A DNA stretch of 39,813 bases from Thermoplasmata archaeon (GCA_021827945.1 JAKATW010000153.1:1-39813); one strand, 5' to 3'. Positions 23,708-33,097 are shown, counted from the first letter of the stretch. Numbers and translations: made by a program. Notes: generated by a model not told the origin, from the letters alone.

Positions 23708-24292
23708 TTACAGTTCTGCCAGGAAATCTTCCTGTTTGAGTTGAGATGGATCCTTCCCTGTCTGGGTCATTACTCCCTTAGTCAGCAGGTAGTAGATAAG
23801 TGCAAGACTTTCCCTGCCCTTATTGTTACCTGGAACGACCAGGTCTACAAAGGATGTGCTGTTGTTCGTGTGACAAATAGCAACAACTGGAATACCATTT
23901 ATGATAGCTTCCTTCTGAGCTTGATTATCTGTCGCAGGATCGTTTATCACCACAACATCCGGCTCTATATATCCCGAGATAGACGGATTTGTGAAGGAAC
24001 CTGGGATGAACCTGTCTGTCATGAACCTTGCACCTAACGCGGCTGCAGAGGCCTTGACAGGCTTCTTTGCATATTCTCTAGATGCCACAAAGACTATCCC
24101 GTTCGGTTCAAACTTGGACAGGAACTTGGCTGCGATCTTCAATCTCTCATCTATTTTCTTTATGTCCAGTATGTTCAGTCCCTCTTTGTTCACGTAAGCA
24201 GTAAACTTCTTCATGTCCGCGCTTCTTATCTTCGTGCCGATATGTATCGCGGAATTCCTGTACGTATCTTCTGATGTCAGCAGATCACTCAT
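23708..24292 (-). CDS. rpsB: Small ribosomal subunit protein S2 (uS2)
   Basis: 194 residues, the compact archaeal form of uS2, lacking bacterial and eukaryotic extensions. It includes IHIGTK near the N-terminus, IVFVASREYAKKPV, the segment RFIPGSFTNP (family signature of archaeal S2/eukaryotic SA), EPDVVVINDPATDNQA and IPVVAICHTNNS. It binds the head-body junction of the 30S subunit. Its ATG overlaps the enolase stop codon as ATGA, so translation is coupled, and a GGTGGA-type ribosome site sits just upstream inside eno. It is the last gene of the ppdK-eno-rpsB unit. Confidence 0.97.
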   Translation of the reverse strand: MSDLLTSEDTYRNSAIHIGTKIRSADMKKFTAYVNKEGLNILDIKKIDERLKIAAKFLSKFEPNGIVFVASREYAKKPVKASAAALGARFMTDRFIPGSFTNPSISGYIEPDVVVINDPATDNQAQKEAIINGIPVVAICHTNNSTSFVDLVVPGNNKGRESLALIYYLLTKGVMTQTGKDPSQLKQEDFLAEL

Positions 24293-25494
24293 TCATGTCC
24301 ACCCATTCCTTCCTGAATCCTTACGAGTTCATTTAATTTTGCTAATCTTTCTCCACCTACTGTTCCAGTCTTGAGGTAGTCAGCGCCTATGGCAACTGCA
24401 AGATGCGAGATGAAATAATCAGTTGTCTCTCCTGATCTATGGGAAACGACAACACTCATACCGTGGTCTTTAGCAAGTCTCCAGGTCCTCAGGAGCCTTG
24501 AAAGCGTCCCGACCTGATTCGGTTTCAGAAGTATCGCATTGCTTGCCCTCTTTTCAATGCCCTCCTGAAGTCTTTGATAATTAGTCGTATAGATGTCGTC
24601 ACCGATTATAATAGCCCTGTCCCCAACTCTCTTCGTGAGTTCAGCAAAACTATCGAAATCGTTCTCATCAAAGGGGTCCTCGATGACCGTATACCCTCTG
24701 TCTTTAACGATGCCCTCCACGAAATCGACCTGCTCTTCCGGGGTCAACTTCTTGTTCCTGTATACGTAGTGCCCCTTCTCGTAAAAGTTTGATGCAGCAA
24801 GGTCCATCCCGTTCTCGATCATCAAACCCGTCTTTTCTGATACCTCTTCCGCAACATCCTTCACGAGAGAGATGACCTTTTCGTCATCGAATGGAAGGAC
24901 CCACGCCTTTTCGTCACCCATTCCTATTGGAATGTCAAGCTCCTTCGAGGCCCGTTCCTTTATCCTCTTGTGTACGAGGGAGTTTGTCCTGATTGCATCG
25001 TATACATTATCAGCGTGAGAAGCGACCAGGAACTCTTGTATGGTGGTCCCATTCACGGCATGCTTGCCACCTCCCACGACGTTTCCGAGTGGAGTGGTCA
25101 TCCTGACATTGAGTCCTCCGAGGTACCTGAATAGAGGTATACCGAGCTCATCTGCAGTGGCAAATGCGTTAGCGAGCGAAAGCGAAACGGCTAGGTTCCC
25201 TCCAATGGCGGAGAAATTCTCTGTTCCATCTATGTCTTCAAGGAACCTGTCGAAGCCTTCCTGATCGCTCGACTCAATCCCAATGATCTTCTTGGAGATT
25301 TCATTTCTGAACAGCTTTATCGACTGTTCTATCCCGCCGTCTGGATAGTCCGCTACTTCGGTAGTTCCCTTTGAAGCTCCGCTGGGAGCAGCAGATACCC
25401 CGAACCCGTACTTTGTGTATACCTCGACCTCGACTGTTTCGTTCCCCCTGGAGTCGAGGATCTTCCTGATTTTCGAATCAACAATCTCAGACAT
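24289..25494 (-). CDS. eno: Enolase (phosphopyruvate hydratase)
   Basis: 401 residues, near the usual archaeal length. It converts 2-phosphoglycerate to phosphoenolpyruvate in the cytoplasm. Visible landmarks are SRGNETVEVEV, SGASKGTTEV, GGGKHAVNGTTIQEF, the Mg ligands in GMDLAAS (Asp about 231), IEDPFDENDF and GDDIYTTN, catalytic Lys in LLKPNQVGTL, SHRSGETTDYF, and KTGTVGGERLAKLNEL near the end. The start is fixed by a GGGGTGA ribosome site about 8 nt upstream, within the last codons of ppdK; the ATG immediately abuts the ppdK stop with no gap. The neighbour ppdK uses the same metabolite, and the eno-rpsB linkage is a conserved archaeal arrangement. Confidence 0.97.
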   Translation of the reverse strand: MSEIVDSKIRKILDSRGNETVEVEVYTKYGFGVSAAPSGASKGTTEVADYPDGGIEQSIKLFRNEISKKIIGIESSDQEGFDRFLEDIDGTENFSAIGGNLAVSLSLANAFATADELGIPLFRYLGGLNVRMTTPLGNVVGGGKHAVNGTTIQEFLVASHADNVYDAIRTNSLVHKRIKERASKELDIPIGMGDEKAWVLPFDDEKVISLVKDVAEEVSEKTGLMIENGMDLAASNFYEKGHYVYRNKKLTPEEQVDFVEGIVKDRGYTVIEDPFDENDFDSFAELTKRVGDRAIIIGDDIYTTNYQRLQEGIEKRASNAILLKPNQVGTLSRLLRTWRLAKDHGMSVVVSHRSGETTDYFISHLAVAIGADYLKTGTVGGERLAKLNELVRIQEGMGGHE

Positions 25495-28149
25495 TTAGTT
25501 TTCACCCCTTCCCTTTGAATTTGCCTGGGCTGCGGCCAGAATCGCTATCGGTACCCTGTACGGAGATGCTGATACGTACTTGAGTCCAATCCTGTGACAG
25601 AATTTAACTGAATCAGGATCTCCTCCGTGCTCTCCACAGATTCCCACTTCAATATCCGGTCGTGTCTTCACTCCCCTTTCAAAACAGATCTTCATCAATT
25701 CCCCTACCCCGCTATCGTCAAGGGACTCGAATGGGTTGACCTTGAAAATACCGTACTCTAGATACTTTGGCAGGAAAGTCGCCTCCACGTCATCTCTTGA
25801 GAATCCGAAAGTCATCTGTGTCAGGTCATTCGTACCAAAACTGAAGAATTCGGCAACCTCTGCTATCTCACCCGCGGTCAGAGCACCTCTCGGCGTCTCT
25901 ATCATTGTTCCGAACTTGTATTTGAGGTCTTTTCCACTGAGCTCCTCTTCTATCACCTTCTCGAGTCTATCACGGACGAGTTTCAGCTCCTTGACGTCTA
26001 TTGTAAGTGGAATCATGATCTCCGGGATTACAGTTTTACCCTCTTCCTTGACCTTGAGCGCTGCTCTCAGGATAGCTCTTACCTGCATTTCGTATATTTC
26101 AGGATATACTACCCCGACCCTTATCCCCCTGAAACCTATCATCGGATTAAATTCACTGAGCGAATTCACCTTCCTCAGTATCTCTTCTTCTTCCTTGAGT
26201 CGCCTTTCTGTTTCCTTAGTCTTCCTCTTGTGCCTGATTTCAACGAGGTCCACCATCAATTCCTCCTTCTTCGGGAGGAATTCGTGCAGCGGCGGGTCAA
26301 GTAGTCTTATGATAACCGGGAAGCCGTCCATTGTTCTGAAGAATTCTACGAAGTCTGTGAATTGGAGAGGAAGTAGCTTTTCCAGCAGTGCTTTCCTCTC
26401 TTCGAGAGCGTCGCTCATTATCATCTCTCGCATGATAGGGATTCTCTCTGCACCGAGAAACATCCTTTCCGTTCTTGCCAGCCCTATCCCTTCTGCACCA
26501 TTCTTCCTCGCCAGTATTGCTTCCTCTGGAGTGTTGGCATTAGCAAGAACTCCCAGTCTCTTGACTCTCCTGCACATATTAATAAATTCCTGGAATTCAC
26601 TTCCCATCTCGGGGATGGTGAGTGGAACTGTTCCCTTGAACACCAATCCCGCCGTACCATCTACTGTCACTTCCTGGTGCTCCCACATCAGCTCCTGCTT
26701 GAAATTGACTGATCTCTTGTTCAGGTCTATCTTCAGGTCTTCAGAACCCACTATCGCTGGTTTGCCCATGGCTCTTGCAACGACTGCAGCATGAGAGGTC
26801 ATTCCTCCCCTGGCTGTCAGTACTGCTTCCGATACAGCAATACCATGAACGTCATCGGCAAGCGTCTCATTTCTGACCAGGACAACTTTTTCTCCCTTCT
26901 CATTCATCCTGACCGCTTCTTCAGGATCGAGCGCTATTTTCCCTGTCCCAGCGCCAGGACTAGCGGCGAGTCCCTTTGCGATAGGAGATCCAGCACGCTT
27001 TGAATCCACCTGTGGATGGAGCAATTGGTTCAGCTGTTCTGGTTGTACCATATTTACGGCTTCCCCATCTGTCAACTTTCCCTCCTTTCTCATATCCAGT
27101 GCTATCTTCACTGCTGCAGCAGCGCTCCTCTTCGCTGATCTCGTCTGCAGAAGGTAGAAATCACCGTCCTGGATCGTGAACTCTATGTCCTGGACGTCCT
27201 TGTAGTGACCCTCCAGAATCTCCGCAGATCTCTTAAGTTCAGCGTAGGCATGCGGAATCTCGTCCTTGAGTTTGTCCACTCCTGAAGGAGTTCTAATTCC
27301 AGCAACTACGTCCTCTCCCTGTGCGTTAATGAGATACTCTCCGTAGAGCTTTCTTTCACCCGTATTGGGGTCTCTTGTGAATGCCACTCCAGTGGCTGAG
27401 TTCAGGCCGATATTGCCGTAGACCATCGCCACTACCGATACGGCGGTTCCAAGGGAGTCCGGAATGTTGTTGATCTTCCTGTAGACCACTGCCCTCTCGT
27501 TCTTCCAGGAGTCGAACACCGCATTTATGGCAAGTTCAAGCTGCCTGTAGGGGTCGCTCGGAAGTTCCTTTCCGGAGGTCCTGATTATATTCTTAAATTC
27601 GCCTACTATCTCCTTCCAGTCACTTTCGCCAAGCTCAAAATCATTCCTGATGTTGAGTACGTCCTTCTTTTTCTCTACCACATCATCGAACATCCTTCCG
27701 TTTAAACCGAGGACTATCCTCCCGAACATCTGGATAAATCTCCTGTACAGATCCCAGGCGAACCTCGGATTGTTTGATTCTCTTGAAAATTGTTCTACGT
27801 TCTGGTCGTTCATTCCCAGATTGAGAACGGTATCCAGCATCCCTGGCATGCTTACTGGAGCGCCAGACCTCACTGATACTAAGAGGATCTTTGGAGCACC
27901 GCCAAAAACCCTCCCAGTTTTCTTTTCAAGCGCCTTCATGGACTGAACTACGCTTTCCCAGAGTCCCTGCGGAAGTTTGCTATTCTTGAAATAATAATTG
28001 CACACCTCTGTTGTGATCGTGAAGCCGGGTGGAGTCTTTAACCCAATTCTCGTCATCTCGGCGAGACCTGCACCCTTCCCACCCAGAAGATTTTTCATGT
28101 CCTTTGATCCTTCTTCAAAGCTGTAAATATACTTAGGTTCAGTAGGCAT
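25495..28149 (-). CDS. ppdK: Pyruvate, phosphate dikinase
   Basis: 884 residues, full length for the family. It interconverts pyruvate, ATP and phosphate with phosphoenolpyruvate, AMP and pyrophosphate. Order of domains: N-terminal ATP-grasp with GGKGAGLAEMTRIGLKTPPG and SVRSGAPVSMPGMLDTVLNLG; the swivelling phosphohistidine domain with GGMTSHAAVVARAMGKPA, where His ~453 is the carrier; and the C-terminal TIM-barrel with FSFGTNDLTQMTFGFSRDD and the active-site Cys in GICGEHGGDP. It is first in a minus-strand unit with eno and rpsB. Together ppdK and eno connect pyruvate to 2-phosphoglycerate, useful in either glycolytic or gluconeogenic direction. An AT-rich GTTAAAATTC box at 28168-28177 is a possible promoter. 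Confidence 0.97.
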   Translation of the reverse strand: MPTEPKYIYSFEEGSKDMKNLLGGKGAGLAEMTRIGLKTPPGFTITTEVCNYYFKNSKLPQGLWESVVQSMKALEKKTGRVFGGAPKILLVSVRSGAPVSMPGMLDTVLNLGMNDQNVEQFSRESNNPRFAWDLYRRFIQMFGRIVLGLNGRMFDDVVEKKKDVLNIRNDFELGESDWKEIVGEFKNIIRTSGKELPSDPYRQLELAINAVFDSWKNERAVVYRKINNIPDSLGTAVSVVAMVYGNIGLNSATGVAFTRDPNTGERKLYGEYLINAQGEDVVAGIRTPSGVDKLKDEIPHAYAELKRSAEILEGHYKDVQDIEFTIQDGDFYLLQTRSAKRSAAAAVKIALDMRKEGKLTDGEAVNMVQPEQLNQLLHPQVDSKRAGSPIAKGLAASPGAGTGKIALDPEEAVRMNEKGEKVVLVRNETLADDVHGIAVSEAVLTARGGMTSHAAVVARAMGKPAIVGSEDLKIDLNKRSVNFKQELMWEHQEVTVDGTAGLVFKGTVPLTIPEMGSEFQEFINMCRRVKRLGVLANANTPEEAILARKNGAEGIGLARTERMFLGAERIPIMREMIMSDALEERKALLEKLLPLQFTDFVEFFRTMDGFPVIIRLLDPPLHEFLPKKEELMVDLVEIRHKRKTKETERRLKEEEEILRKVNSLSEFNPMIGFRGIRVGVVYPEIYEMQVRAILRAALKVKEEGKTVIPEIMIPLTIDVKELKLVRDRLEKVIEEELSGKDLKYKFGTMIETPRGALTAGEIAEVAEFFSFGTNDLTQMTFGFSRDDVEATFLPKYLEYGIFKVNPFESLDDSGVGELMKICFERGVKTRPDIEVGICGEHGGDPDSVKFCHRIGLKYVSASPYRVPIAILAAAQANSKGRGEN

Positions 28150-28303
28150 ATTCCATTATGTTGAATCGAATTTTAACATTTGCTGTCGAAAACACTGCAT
28201 GGGATGAACCTGTCAGTTTTATGCATTTTATTGATACTTTTATGTCTCTTGTTCACACCCTTGGAGATAGGGTTTCTTAAGTCTTTACCGTGATAATTGA
28301 ACA

Positions 28304-29176
28304 TCAATCTTTCGTAAATTCCTTCTCCAGTTCATCCGCGGAGCTTATATACATTATACTAGATCCTGACGAGAGCAACTCCCGATTGAACTCAGGAATT
28401 TTGTTACGATCGAAAACATCAAAGATGTAATACCCCTCTCCTATTTCGATGATTCTACCGTACTTGAAGTCGTGAGAAGGGTCGATGGTGCCAGTGACTC
28501 TTACCAGTGACTTCCTATCCGTTCCTTGAGAGTCATACTTGATTTCGCCTTTCTTCAATATTATGGTTCTATCCGAGAGTGCTCTGGCCTCTTCAAGTAG
28601 ATGAGTGCTCATGATTATAAGTCTGTCCTTATCCTTCTTCATGTCACGCAGGACTTTCCTCATCTCGAGCATTCCTTTGGGGTCCATACCAAAAGTGGGT
28701 TCATCGAGGACAAGAAGCTCTGGATTACCCACTAGAGCAACAGCTACTCCAAGTCTCTGCTTCATGCCCCTAGAATACTCTCCACTCTTCCTCTCCAGGT
28801 ATCCGGAGATATCGGTGAGTCTTGATACCCTTTCCACTTCCTCTTTCAGGTCCCTGCTGCTCTCACCCCTGATCTTGGCAGTAAACTCAAGGAGTTCCCT
28901 TCCCGTGAGATAGGGATAGAATTCCGGCTCTTCTACTAGTGACCCGATGTTTGAGAGCACTTTTCGTGGATTCGAATCAACGTTCACTCCGTTAACGTTA
29001 ATAGATCCCGAAGAGGGCCGCACTATGCTCGTAAGAATCTTGAAAAGGGTCGTCTTTCCGGCCCCGTTGGCTCCGAGGAAAGTTACCAGGCCATTACCCT
29101 CTATCAGGAGACTGACATTCTTAAGTGCCTGGATTTTCCCATAGTTTTTTGACAGTGATGAGATCTCCACTTCCAT
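28304..29176 (-). CDS. ABC transporter ATP-binding protein
   Basis: 290 residues with a complete nucleotide-binding domain of the NatA/CcmA type: Walker A GANGAGKTTL, signature YSRGMKQRLGVA, Walker B LLVLDEPTFGMDP and switch His in STHLLEEA. A C-terminal ~80-residue extension follows, common in two-component exporters. It lies directly after the permease gene with no gap, so the two form one transporter; the substrate is unknown. It should sit at the inner face of the membrane, powering export. Confidence 0.93.
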   Translation of the reverse strand: MEVEISSLSKNYGKIQALKNVSLLIEGNGLVTFLGANGAGKTTLFKILTSIVRPSSGSINVNGVNVDSNPRKVLSNIGSLVEEPEFYPYLTGRELLEFTAKIRGESSRDLKEEVERVSRLTDISGYLERKSGEYSRGMKQRLGVAVALVGNPELLVLDEPTFGMDPKGMLEMRKVLRDMKKDKDRLIIMSTHLLEEARALSDRTIILKKGEIKYDSQGTDRKSLVRVTGTIDPSHDFKYGRIIEIGEGYYIFDVFDRNKIPEFNRELLSSGSSIMYISSADELEKEFTKD

Positions 29177-30010
29177 TCACCTGACCTCCTTTCTTTCAAA
29201 TATCACCAACGCAGTGACTAGCGAGCATATTATGTAAATGACCATGATGGATAGAGACAACAGCAGGGTGCTCAGCGGAGCACCGTTCAGACTGAACCCA
29301 CTTCCGAAGACTGAGGGGCTTACATTGAGGAAGATCCTCGGGATTACGGATGCGGCATTGTCCAGCAAGAAGAATGCATTATAGTTGTACAGTAGTGAGA
29401 GTATGAGGTTTGCGGCGTTAAAAACTATGAAATAGATAATGAAAGTAGTAATGTAAGAATACAGGTTCTTGCTGAAAAGTGAACTTACCATGAACGTGAA
29501 AGCGCTTATCGCAAGTATGAAAACTAACAGTACTCCAACCGAGAGCAGGATGGAATTGAAAGAAATTCCAGGGAACAGATATTCGGCCGTTGCCATTTCA
29601 GAAACAACGAAAATGGCCATGGAGATCGTTGCGGCGGAAGCCGCTGCAAGGTACTTTCCGATGAGAAGAACGCTCCTGTCCACGGGGAGTGCGAATATGT
29701 GGAAAGCAGTCCTGTTTTCGATTTCGCTCGATATAGCAGGGGAGGAGAAGAACACTGCTGCAAATACCGGTAGATCAGACATGACATACGACCATAGGTA
29801 GAGCACTACTTTCTCCTTCAGGTCAGATGGTACAGACGTCTGGGTAGAGAAAAGGGAATCTATCTTAGGAAGGTAGTGAATGGAAAGATATATCATCAGC
29901 ACGGATGCAACTGAGACCAGAGAGAAGATCAGGTAGAAGCTCCTTGACCTGTAGTAATTCTTGAGATAATATGAGTAGACTGTTGAAAGTGATGAAAGGG
30001 TTGATTCCAC
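29177..30010 (-). CDS. ABC transporter permease (ABC-2 type)
   Basis: 277 residues with about six hydrophobic helices. The segment SSPAISSEIENRTAFHIFALPVDRSVLLIGKY is the typical ABC-2 permease motif between the second and third helices (an E-N-R-T followed by P-x-x-R-x-x-x-x-x-G-K-Y pattern). It lies 4 bp after the exported protein gene and abuts the ATPase gene, which supports a three-gene transporter operon. The substrate is not evident. Confidence 0.88.
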   Translation of the reverse strand: MESTLSSLSTVYSYYLKNYYRSRSFYLIFSLVSVASVLMIYLSIHYLPKIDSLFSTQTSVPSDLKEKVVLYLWSYVMSDLPVFAAVFFSSPAISSEIENRTAFHIFALPVDRSVLLIGKYLAAASAATISMAIFVVSEMATAEYLFPGISFNSILLSVGVLLVFILAISAFTFMVSSLFSKNLYSYITTFIIYFIVFNAANLILSLLYNYNAFFLLDNAASVIPRIFLNVSPSVFGSGFSLNGAPLSTLLLSLSIMVIYIICSLVTALVIFERKEVR

Positions 30011-30014
30011 AAAT

Positions 30015-30791
30015 TTACCTCATCGAATCTAGCTTGGCATAGAGCTGTGAGAGACTACCGAATTCATAGCTCACTTCTATTTCGTGCGGGGAGATGGATT
30101 TCAATTCAAAACCTTGGTATGTCATTGAGCCAGTAAAATTGAAAGGCGTAGTATTCGTCAGTTCGACAAATGCGTTAAAAGAAGTCTCGTTCGCTCCACC
30201 CCAGGCATATGCAAACGGAAGGGTCTTGTTCGTTGGAGAGTAGTAGAACGATAAATTATCGTTCTGGTTAATGAACGAACTCCTAGAGACAAAATTGGAT
30301 CCGGAATTGAATGAATTTATGGAATTCTCTATCCCGCCGATGGAGCCAATGACCACGTTTCCGCCATCAGTCATATAGGCAAAGAGATTCCTGTCAGTGA
30401 TGTTCAGCAGGGGAACCAGCGAAAAGTTAAGGTCTAACATACTGGAGAGTGCGGATGAAACATTTATTGAGTATATCTGAAATCCATCGTAGGTGGAATT
30501 GTAGCTGACCGGAAAGTTAAATGAAGAGTTCCCTGCTGTGAAGGAGATGTTTCCAGATTTGATTCCAATGGAGTTGAGCAGTACTGCAGTTGTATTGTTT
30601 GACTGGAATAGGTAGAGACTTGTACCGTTGTAATTAACCCACAACACTAGTGACGAATCGTATGGGATATAGCTCATGGGCGAGCCTGCCGTTTGGGAAT
30701 CCATCATCGCATTGTAAGCAAAGGCTGTAGCAGTGCCTATCAGGACCACGCCGATAGCTATTGTGATTGCAATCTTAGCTGTTCGATTCAC
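30015..30791 (-). CDS. Exported membrane-anchored protein of the ABC operon
   Basis: 258 residues starting at GTG. An N-terminal hydrophobic helix (about 7-28) is followed by an extracellular beta-rich domain with many N-x-S/T sequons. I do not recognise a family. There is no lipobox cysteine, so it is probably held by an uncleaved signal anchor. As first gene of the ABC operon it could be an accessory subunit, a substrate receptor or an immunity-like protein for the exporter. A TATA-like TTTATC (minus reading, 30813-30819) about 25 nt upstream supports the GTG start and a leaderless message. Confidence 0.75.
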   Translation of the reverse strand: MNRTAKIAITIAIGVVLIGTATAFAYNAMMDSQTAGSPMSYIPYDSSLVLWVNYNGTSLYLFQSNNTTAVLLNSIGIKSGNISFTAGNSSFNFPVSYNSTYDGFQIYSINVSSALSSMLDLNFSLVPLLNITDRNLFAYMTDGGNVVIGSIGGIENSINSFNSGSNFVSRSSFINQNDNLSFYYSPTNKTLPFAYAWGGANETSFNAFVELTNTTPFNFTGSMTYQGFELKSISPHEIEVSYEFGSLSQLYAKLDSMR

Positions 30792-30856
30792 TGCATCTGG
30801 ATCAAAATTGGAGATAAATGTTTTCTTCTATTGAAATTCTGATTAACGTCAAGATG

Positions 30857-30896
30857 AGTGTGATGTGTCGGCGCCTACCTTCCCTCACACTGTAGG
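30857..30896. other. Two overlapping, mutually exclusive inverted repeats
   Basis: AGTGTGA (30857-30863) can pair with TCACACT (30885-30891), and CCTAC (30874-30878) with GTAGG (30892-30896). The second right arm adjoins the first while its left arm is in the first loop, so both stems cannot form in a simple nested way. The element lies between the prf1 stop and the promoter of the ABC operon on the minus strand. It may be a terminator for prf1 or an operator for the ABC operon. Confidence 0.35.
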
Positions 30897-30923
30897 TTGG
30901 TTATCTTGCGTATTCCATATGAT

Positions 30924-32162
30924 CTAACTGTATCTCAGTATGGCTCCGATACCGCCGAATGAGTTCAGGAACAGAGCTCCTTCGTCTGATTCGTCACCGA
31001 CCAGTTCAATCTTGGAATCGCTGTTCTGCCCCTTCTCTATGTACTCTTCTATCAGGTCCGCTTGTGCAACCATAACCATAGGTTTTCCGCACTTGGGGCA
31101 GATGTGTTCTCGCTCTTCCTGGGTGATCTCTGATAACTCAGTCCCGTCGTTTTCGCACCTGTATGTGAACTTCATTTTCCTGAGTCCCTTGGAAATGATG
31201 AGTGTGTCGACCCTTCCCTGATTCAGAACGCTGGTGACTTCCTTGTCCCCATATGCTGCCAGTCCGGTACCCTTCTTGATTTCGACAAGCAACCTTTCAA
31301 TAATCTTCTTCTCTTTCGCCACTTCAAGGTTGCTGAGAGTCTGTGATGCCTTGTCGACAAGTTCCTTCAGGCCGTATTCGTTGGTGTAACCTACGTCATA
31401 CAGATCTATTACCTTCTCCTGAATTTGATACTGCAGATAACCGTGTTTGTAGAAGAAATCCTTCGTTGATCCAGGTCCTCCTATCAGGACTCCTTTGAGT
31501 TCCTGTTCTCTCAGAAAAGCTGTTGATGCCAACTCACCTATTTTGGTGAAAAATTCATGAGCTGCAAGTTCGATCAGTCTCTCGTACCTTCTCGAACTCT
31601 GACCTCCCTGGTGATGTTTGCTAGGGACCTGGGAGTCCTTGTTCTCGATTTCTTCGATCCTTGAGCCTCTGAGTAAACCAACTGTGGCCTCTGCCCTATC
31701 GATGACGATCAGGCCATAGACCTCCTTCTTCTCTAGCATGGGAAGTATAGGATCAAGATAGAACTTAGAGTCACACCTGTAGAGGAAACTTGTCACTGAT
31801 TGAGGGGGTTCGATGAAATAAGAGACCATGTCACTCTTGTCACCCCTCGTCGGGACGTATCCAACGAAGATGGCAAGCCCGTGTTCAGGGGGGGCTTTGT
31901 AGTACCTGAGTTTGCTCATAATACTCTCAATAGCTGTAGTGACGTTCTTCCTGGTGGTCTTGCTCTTAATGTTGCTTGAGGTAGAATACTCGTCCCTAAG
32001 ATACGCAACCACATCGCTGATCTGCCTTTCCGGGGGAACATATACAGATATTAGCTCTGTCCCTCTGCCCTCTAACTTCTTGATCTGGTCGACGTATTTC
32101 TTGAACTGGTATTCCTTTAAAGATTTTTCAATATCCTTCTTGTTCTGTTCTAGTCCGGACAT
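30924..32162 (-). CDS. prf1: Peptide chain release factor aRF1
   Basis: 412 residues, the archaeal length. It reads all three stop codons and triggers peptide release. Domain 1 carries the decoding motif NIKS at about 64-67. Domain 2 has the catalytic GGQ at about 186-188 in the context HHQGGQSSRR. Domain 3 ends with a zinc-ribbon-like insert (CEND...CPKCGKP) as in many archaeal forms. The ATG is preceded by GGGGAGA as ribosome site. It lies 9 bp after the FKBP gene, so the two are probably co-transcribed. Confidence 0.97.
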   Translation of the reverse strand: MSGLEQNKKDIEKSLKEYQFKKYVDQIKKLEGRGTELISVYVPPERQISDVVAYLRDEYSTSSNIKSKTTRKNVTTAIESIMSKLRYYKAPPEHGLAIFVGYVPTRGDKSDMVSYFIEPPQSVTSFLYRCDSKFYLDPILPMLEKKEVYGLIVIDRAEATVGLLRGSRIEEIENKDSQVPSKHHQGGQSSRRYERLIELAAHEFFTKIGELASTAFLREQELKGVLIGGPGSTKDFFYKHGYLQYQIQEKVIDLYDVGYTNEYGLKELVDKASQTLSNLEVAKEKKIIERLLVEIKKGTGLAAYGDKEVTSVLNQGRVDTLIISKGLRKMKFTYRCENDGTELSEITQEEREHICPKCGKPMVMVAQADLIEEYIEKGQNSDSKIELVGDESDEGALFLNSFGGIGAILRYS

Positions 32163-32171
32163 CTCTCCCCG

Positions 32172-32942
32172 TCAACTGGTGGCTTTTGCCTCTGGCTCTG
32201 GTTCCACCTTTTTCTCTTCTTCTTTCTTTTCTTCAACTCTCTTTTCGAAAATTTCTTTGAAAATGACGGTCTTGTTGGCTACATATTCTCTTATCGCACC
32301 GACTATTGCAAACTTTGCCAGTGGCCAGGAATCGTCTATCTTTGCGGAGTCAGGAATCGTTATGGTTATCTGATCCCCTGTTTCGATCTTGAACTTATCG
32401 CTGTCCTTAGTGAAATTTATCTCGATTATAGCTGCGACTTTGTTCTCTTCGCCATCAATCTTCTCTAGAACCTTGTAGATGTATTTTATTGATTTGCCGG
32501 CCAGGGGGTGATTGAAGTCAACGACCACTCTTCCCGCTGTGACCGTCATAATCTTCCCGTACTTGTCGCCTATTCTTACCATCTTTCCTGGCTCAGGGTA
32601 TACGTCCTTGCCATTCCTTCCTGCTCTCTTGTCCTCTTCGATAAGGGATCTCTCCACCTCTCTGTATGAACTCACTCTAACGCTGTTTGCGTCCCTGACG
32701 CCGAACGCCTTTTCAGGTGGGAGCAGTATCTCTTTGTCTTCTCCTACACCTGCCTTCTGTATGTCATCCTCAAGATCCTTGAGGAGTCTTCCGGATCCGA
32801 GTATTGTAACTATTGGTTTATAGGAAGAATGCTCGTCATAAATTCCATTATCTTTTGCCTTCTTTTCGTCCGTTGTTTCCACTAACTTACCATCATCCGT
32901 GTACGTGTCAAATTGCAGTTTGATGAAGTCCCCTTTTTCCAT
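32172..32942 (-). CDS. FKBP-type peptidyl-prolyl cis-trans isomerase (SlyD-like)
   Basis: 256 residues from the ATG at 32942. The start MEKGDFIKLQFD matches the usual FKBP opening, followed by DTYTDDGKLVETTDE, LGSGRLLKDLED, ILLPPEKAFGVRD, an insert-in-flap domain, and DFNHPLAGKSIKYIYKV, the signature of archaeal long FKBPs. A C-terminal ~100-residue extension ends in a Lys/Glu-rich tail (VEEKKEEEKKVEPEPEA). It folds nascent or stressed proteins in the cytoplasm. A TATA box (32976-32985) lies too close to the upstream in-frame ATGs at 32972 and 32963, so I prefer 32942, which would leave a short leader with a GGGAT ribosome site. It is first in a unit with prf1. Confidence 0.9.
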   Translation of the reverse strand: MEKGDFIKLQFDTYTDDGKLVETTDEKKAKDNGIYDEHSSYKPIVTILGSGRLLKDLEDDIQKAGVGEDKEILLPPEKAFGVRDANSVRVSSYREVERSLIEEDKRAGRNGKDVYPEPGKMVRIGDKYGKIMTVTAGRVVVDFNHPLAGKSIKYIYKVLEKIDGEENKVAAIIEINFTKDSDKFKIETGDQITITIPDSAKIDDSWPLAKFAIVGAIREYVANKTVIFKEIFEKRVEEKKEEEKKVEPEPEAKATS

Positions 32943-32975
32943 GTATCCCACTCTTTCATCCATAACAATCAAAAC

Positions 32976-32985
32976 TATAAAAAGG
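32976..32985 (-). promoter_or_regulatory. Box A for the FKBP-prf1 operon
   Basis: CCTTTTTATA (minus reading) is a good archaeal TATA element. Transcription would start near 32953-32956, downstream of the two earliest in-frame ATGs, so it helps choose the later start at 32942. Confidence 0.5.
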
Positions 32986-33097
32986 CTAGGAATAGTTTGA
33001 ATACAATAATTTGTGGTATATTTGATCTCCCAAAGAGTTTTTCCGGCGTCTCAAGACCAGTCTGTACAAACAGATGAATCTAGGCAGGACCATAGCC

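Noticed and set aside
25736-26794. 352-codon plus-strand frame opposite ppdK
   Set aside because: It lies fully antisense to a perfectly conserved enzyme; the Ser/Leu-rich product is the mirror of ppdK codon use and has no family features.
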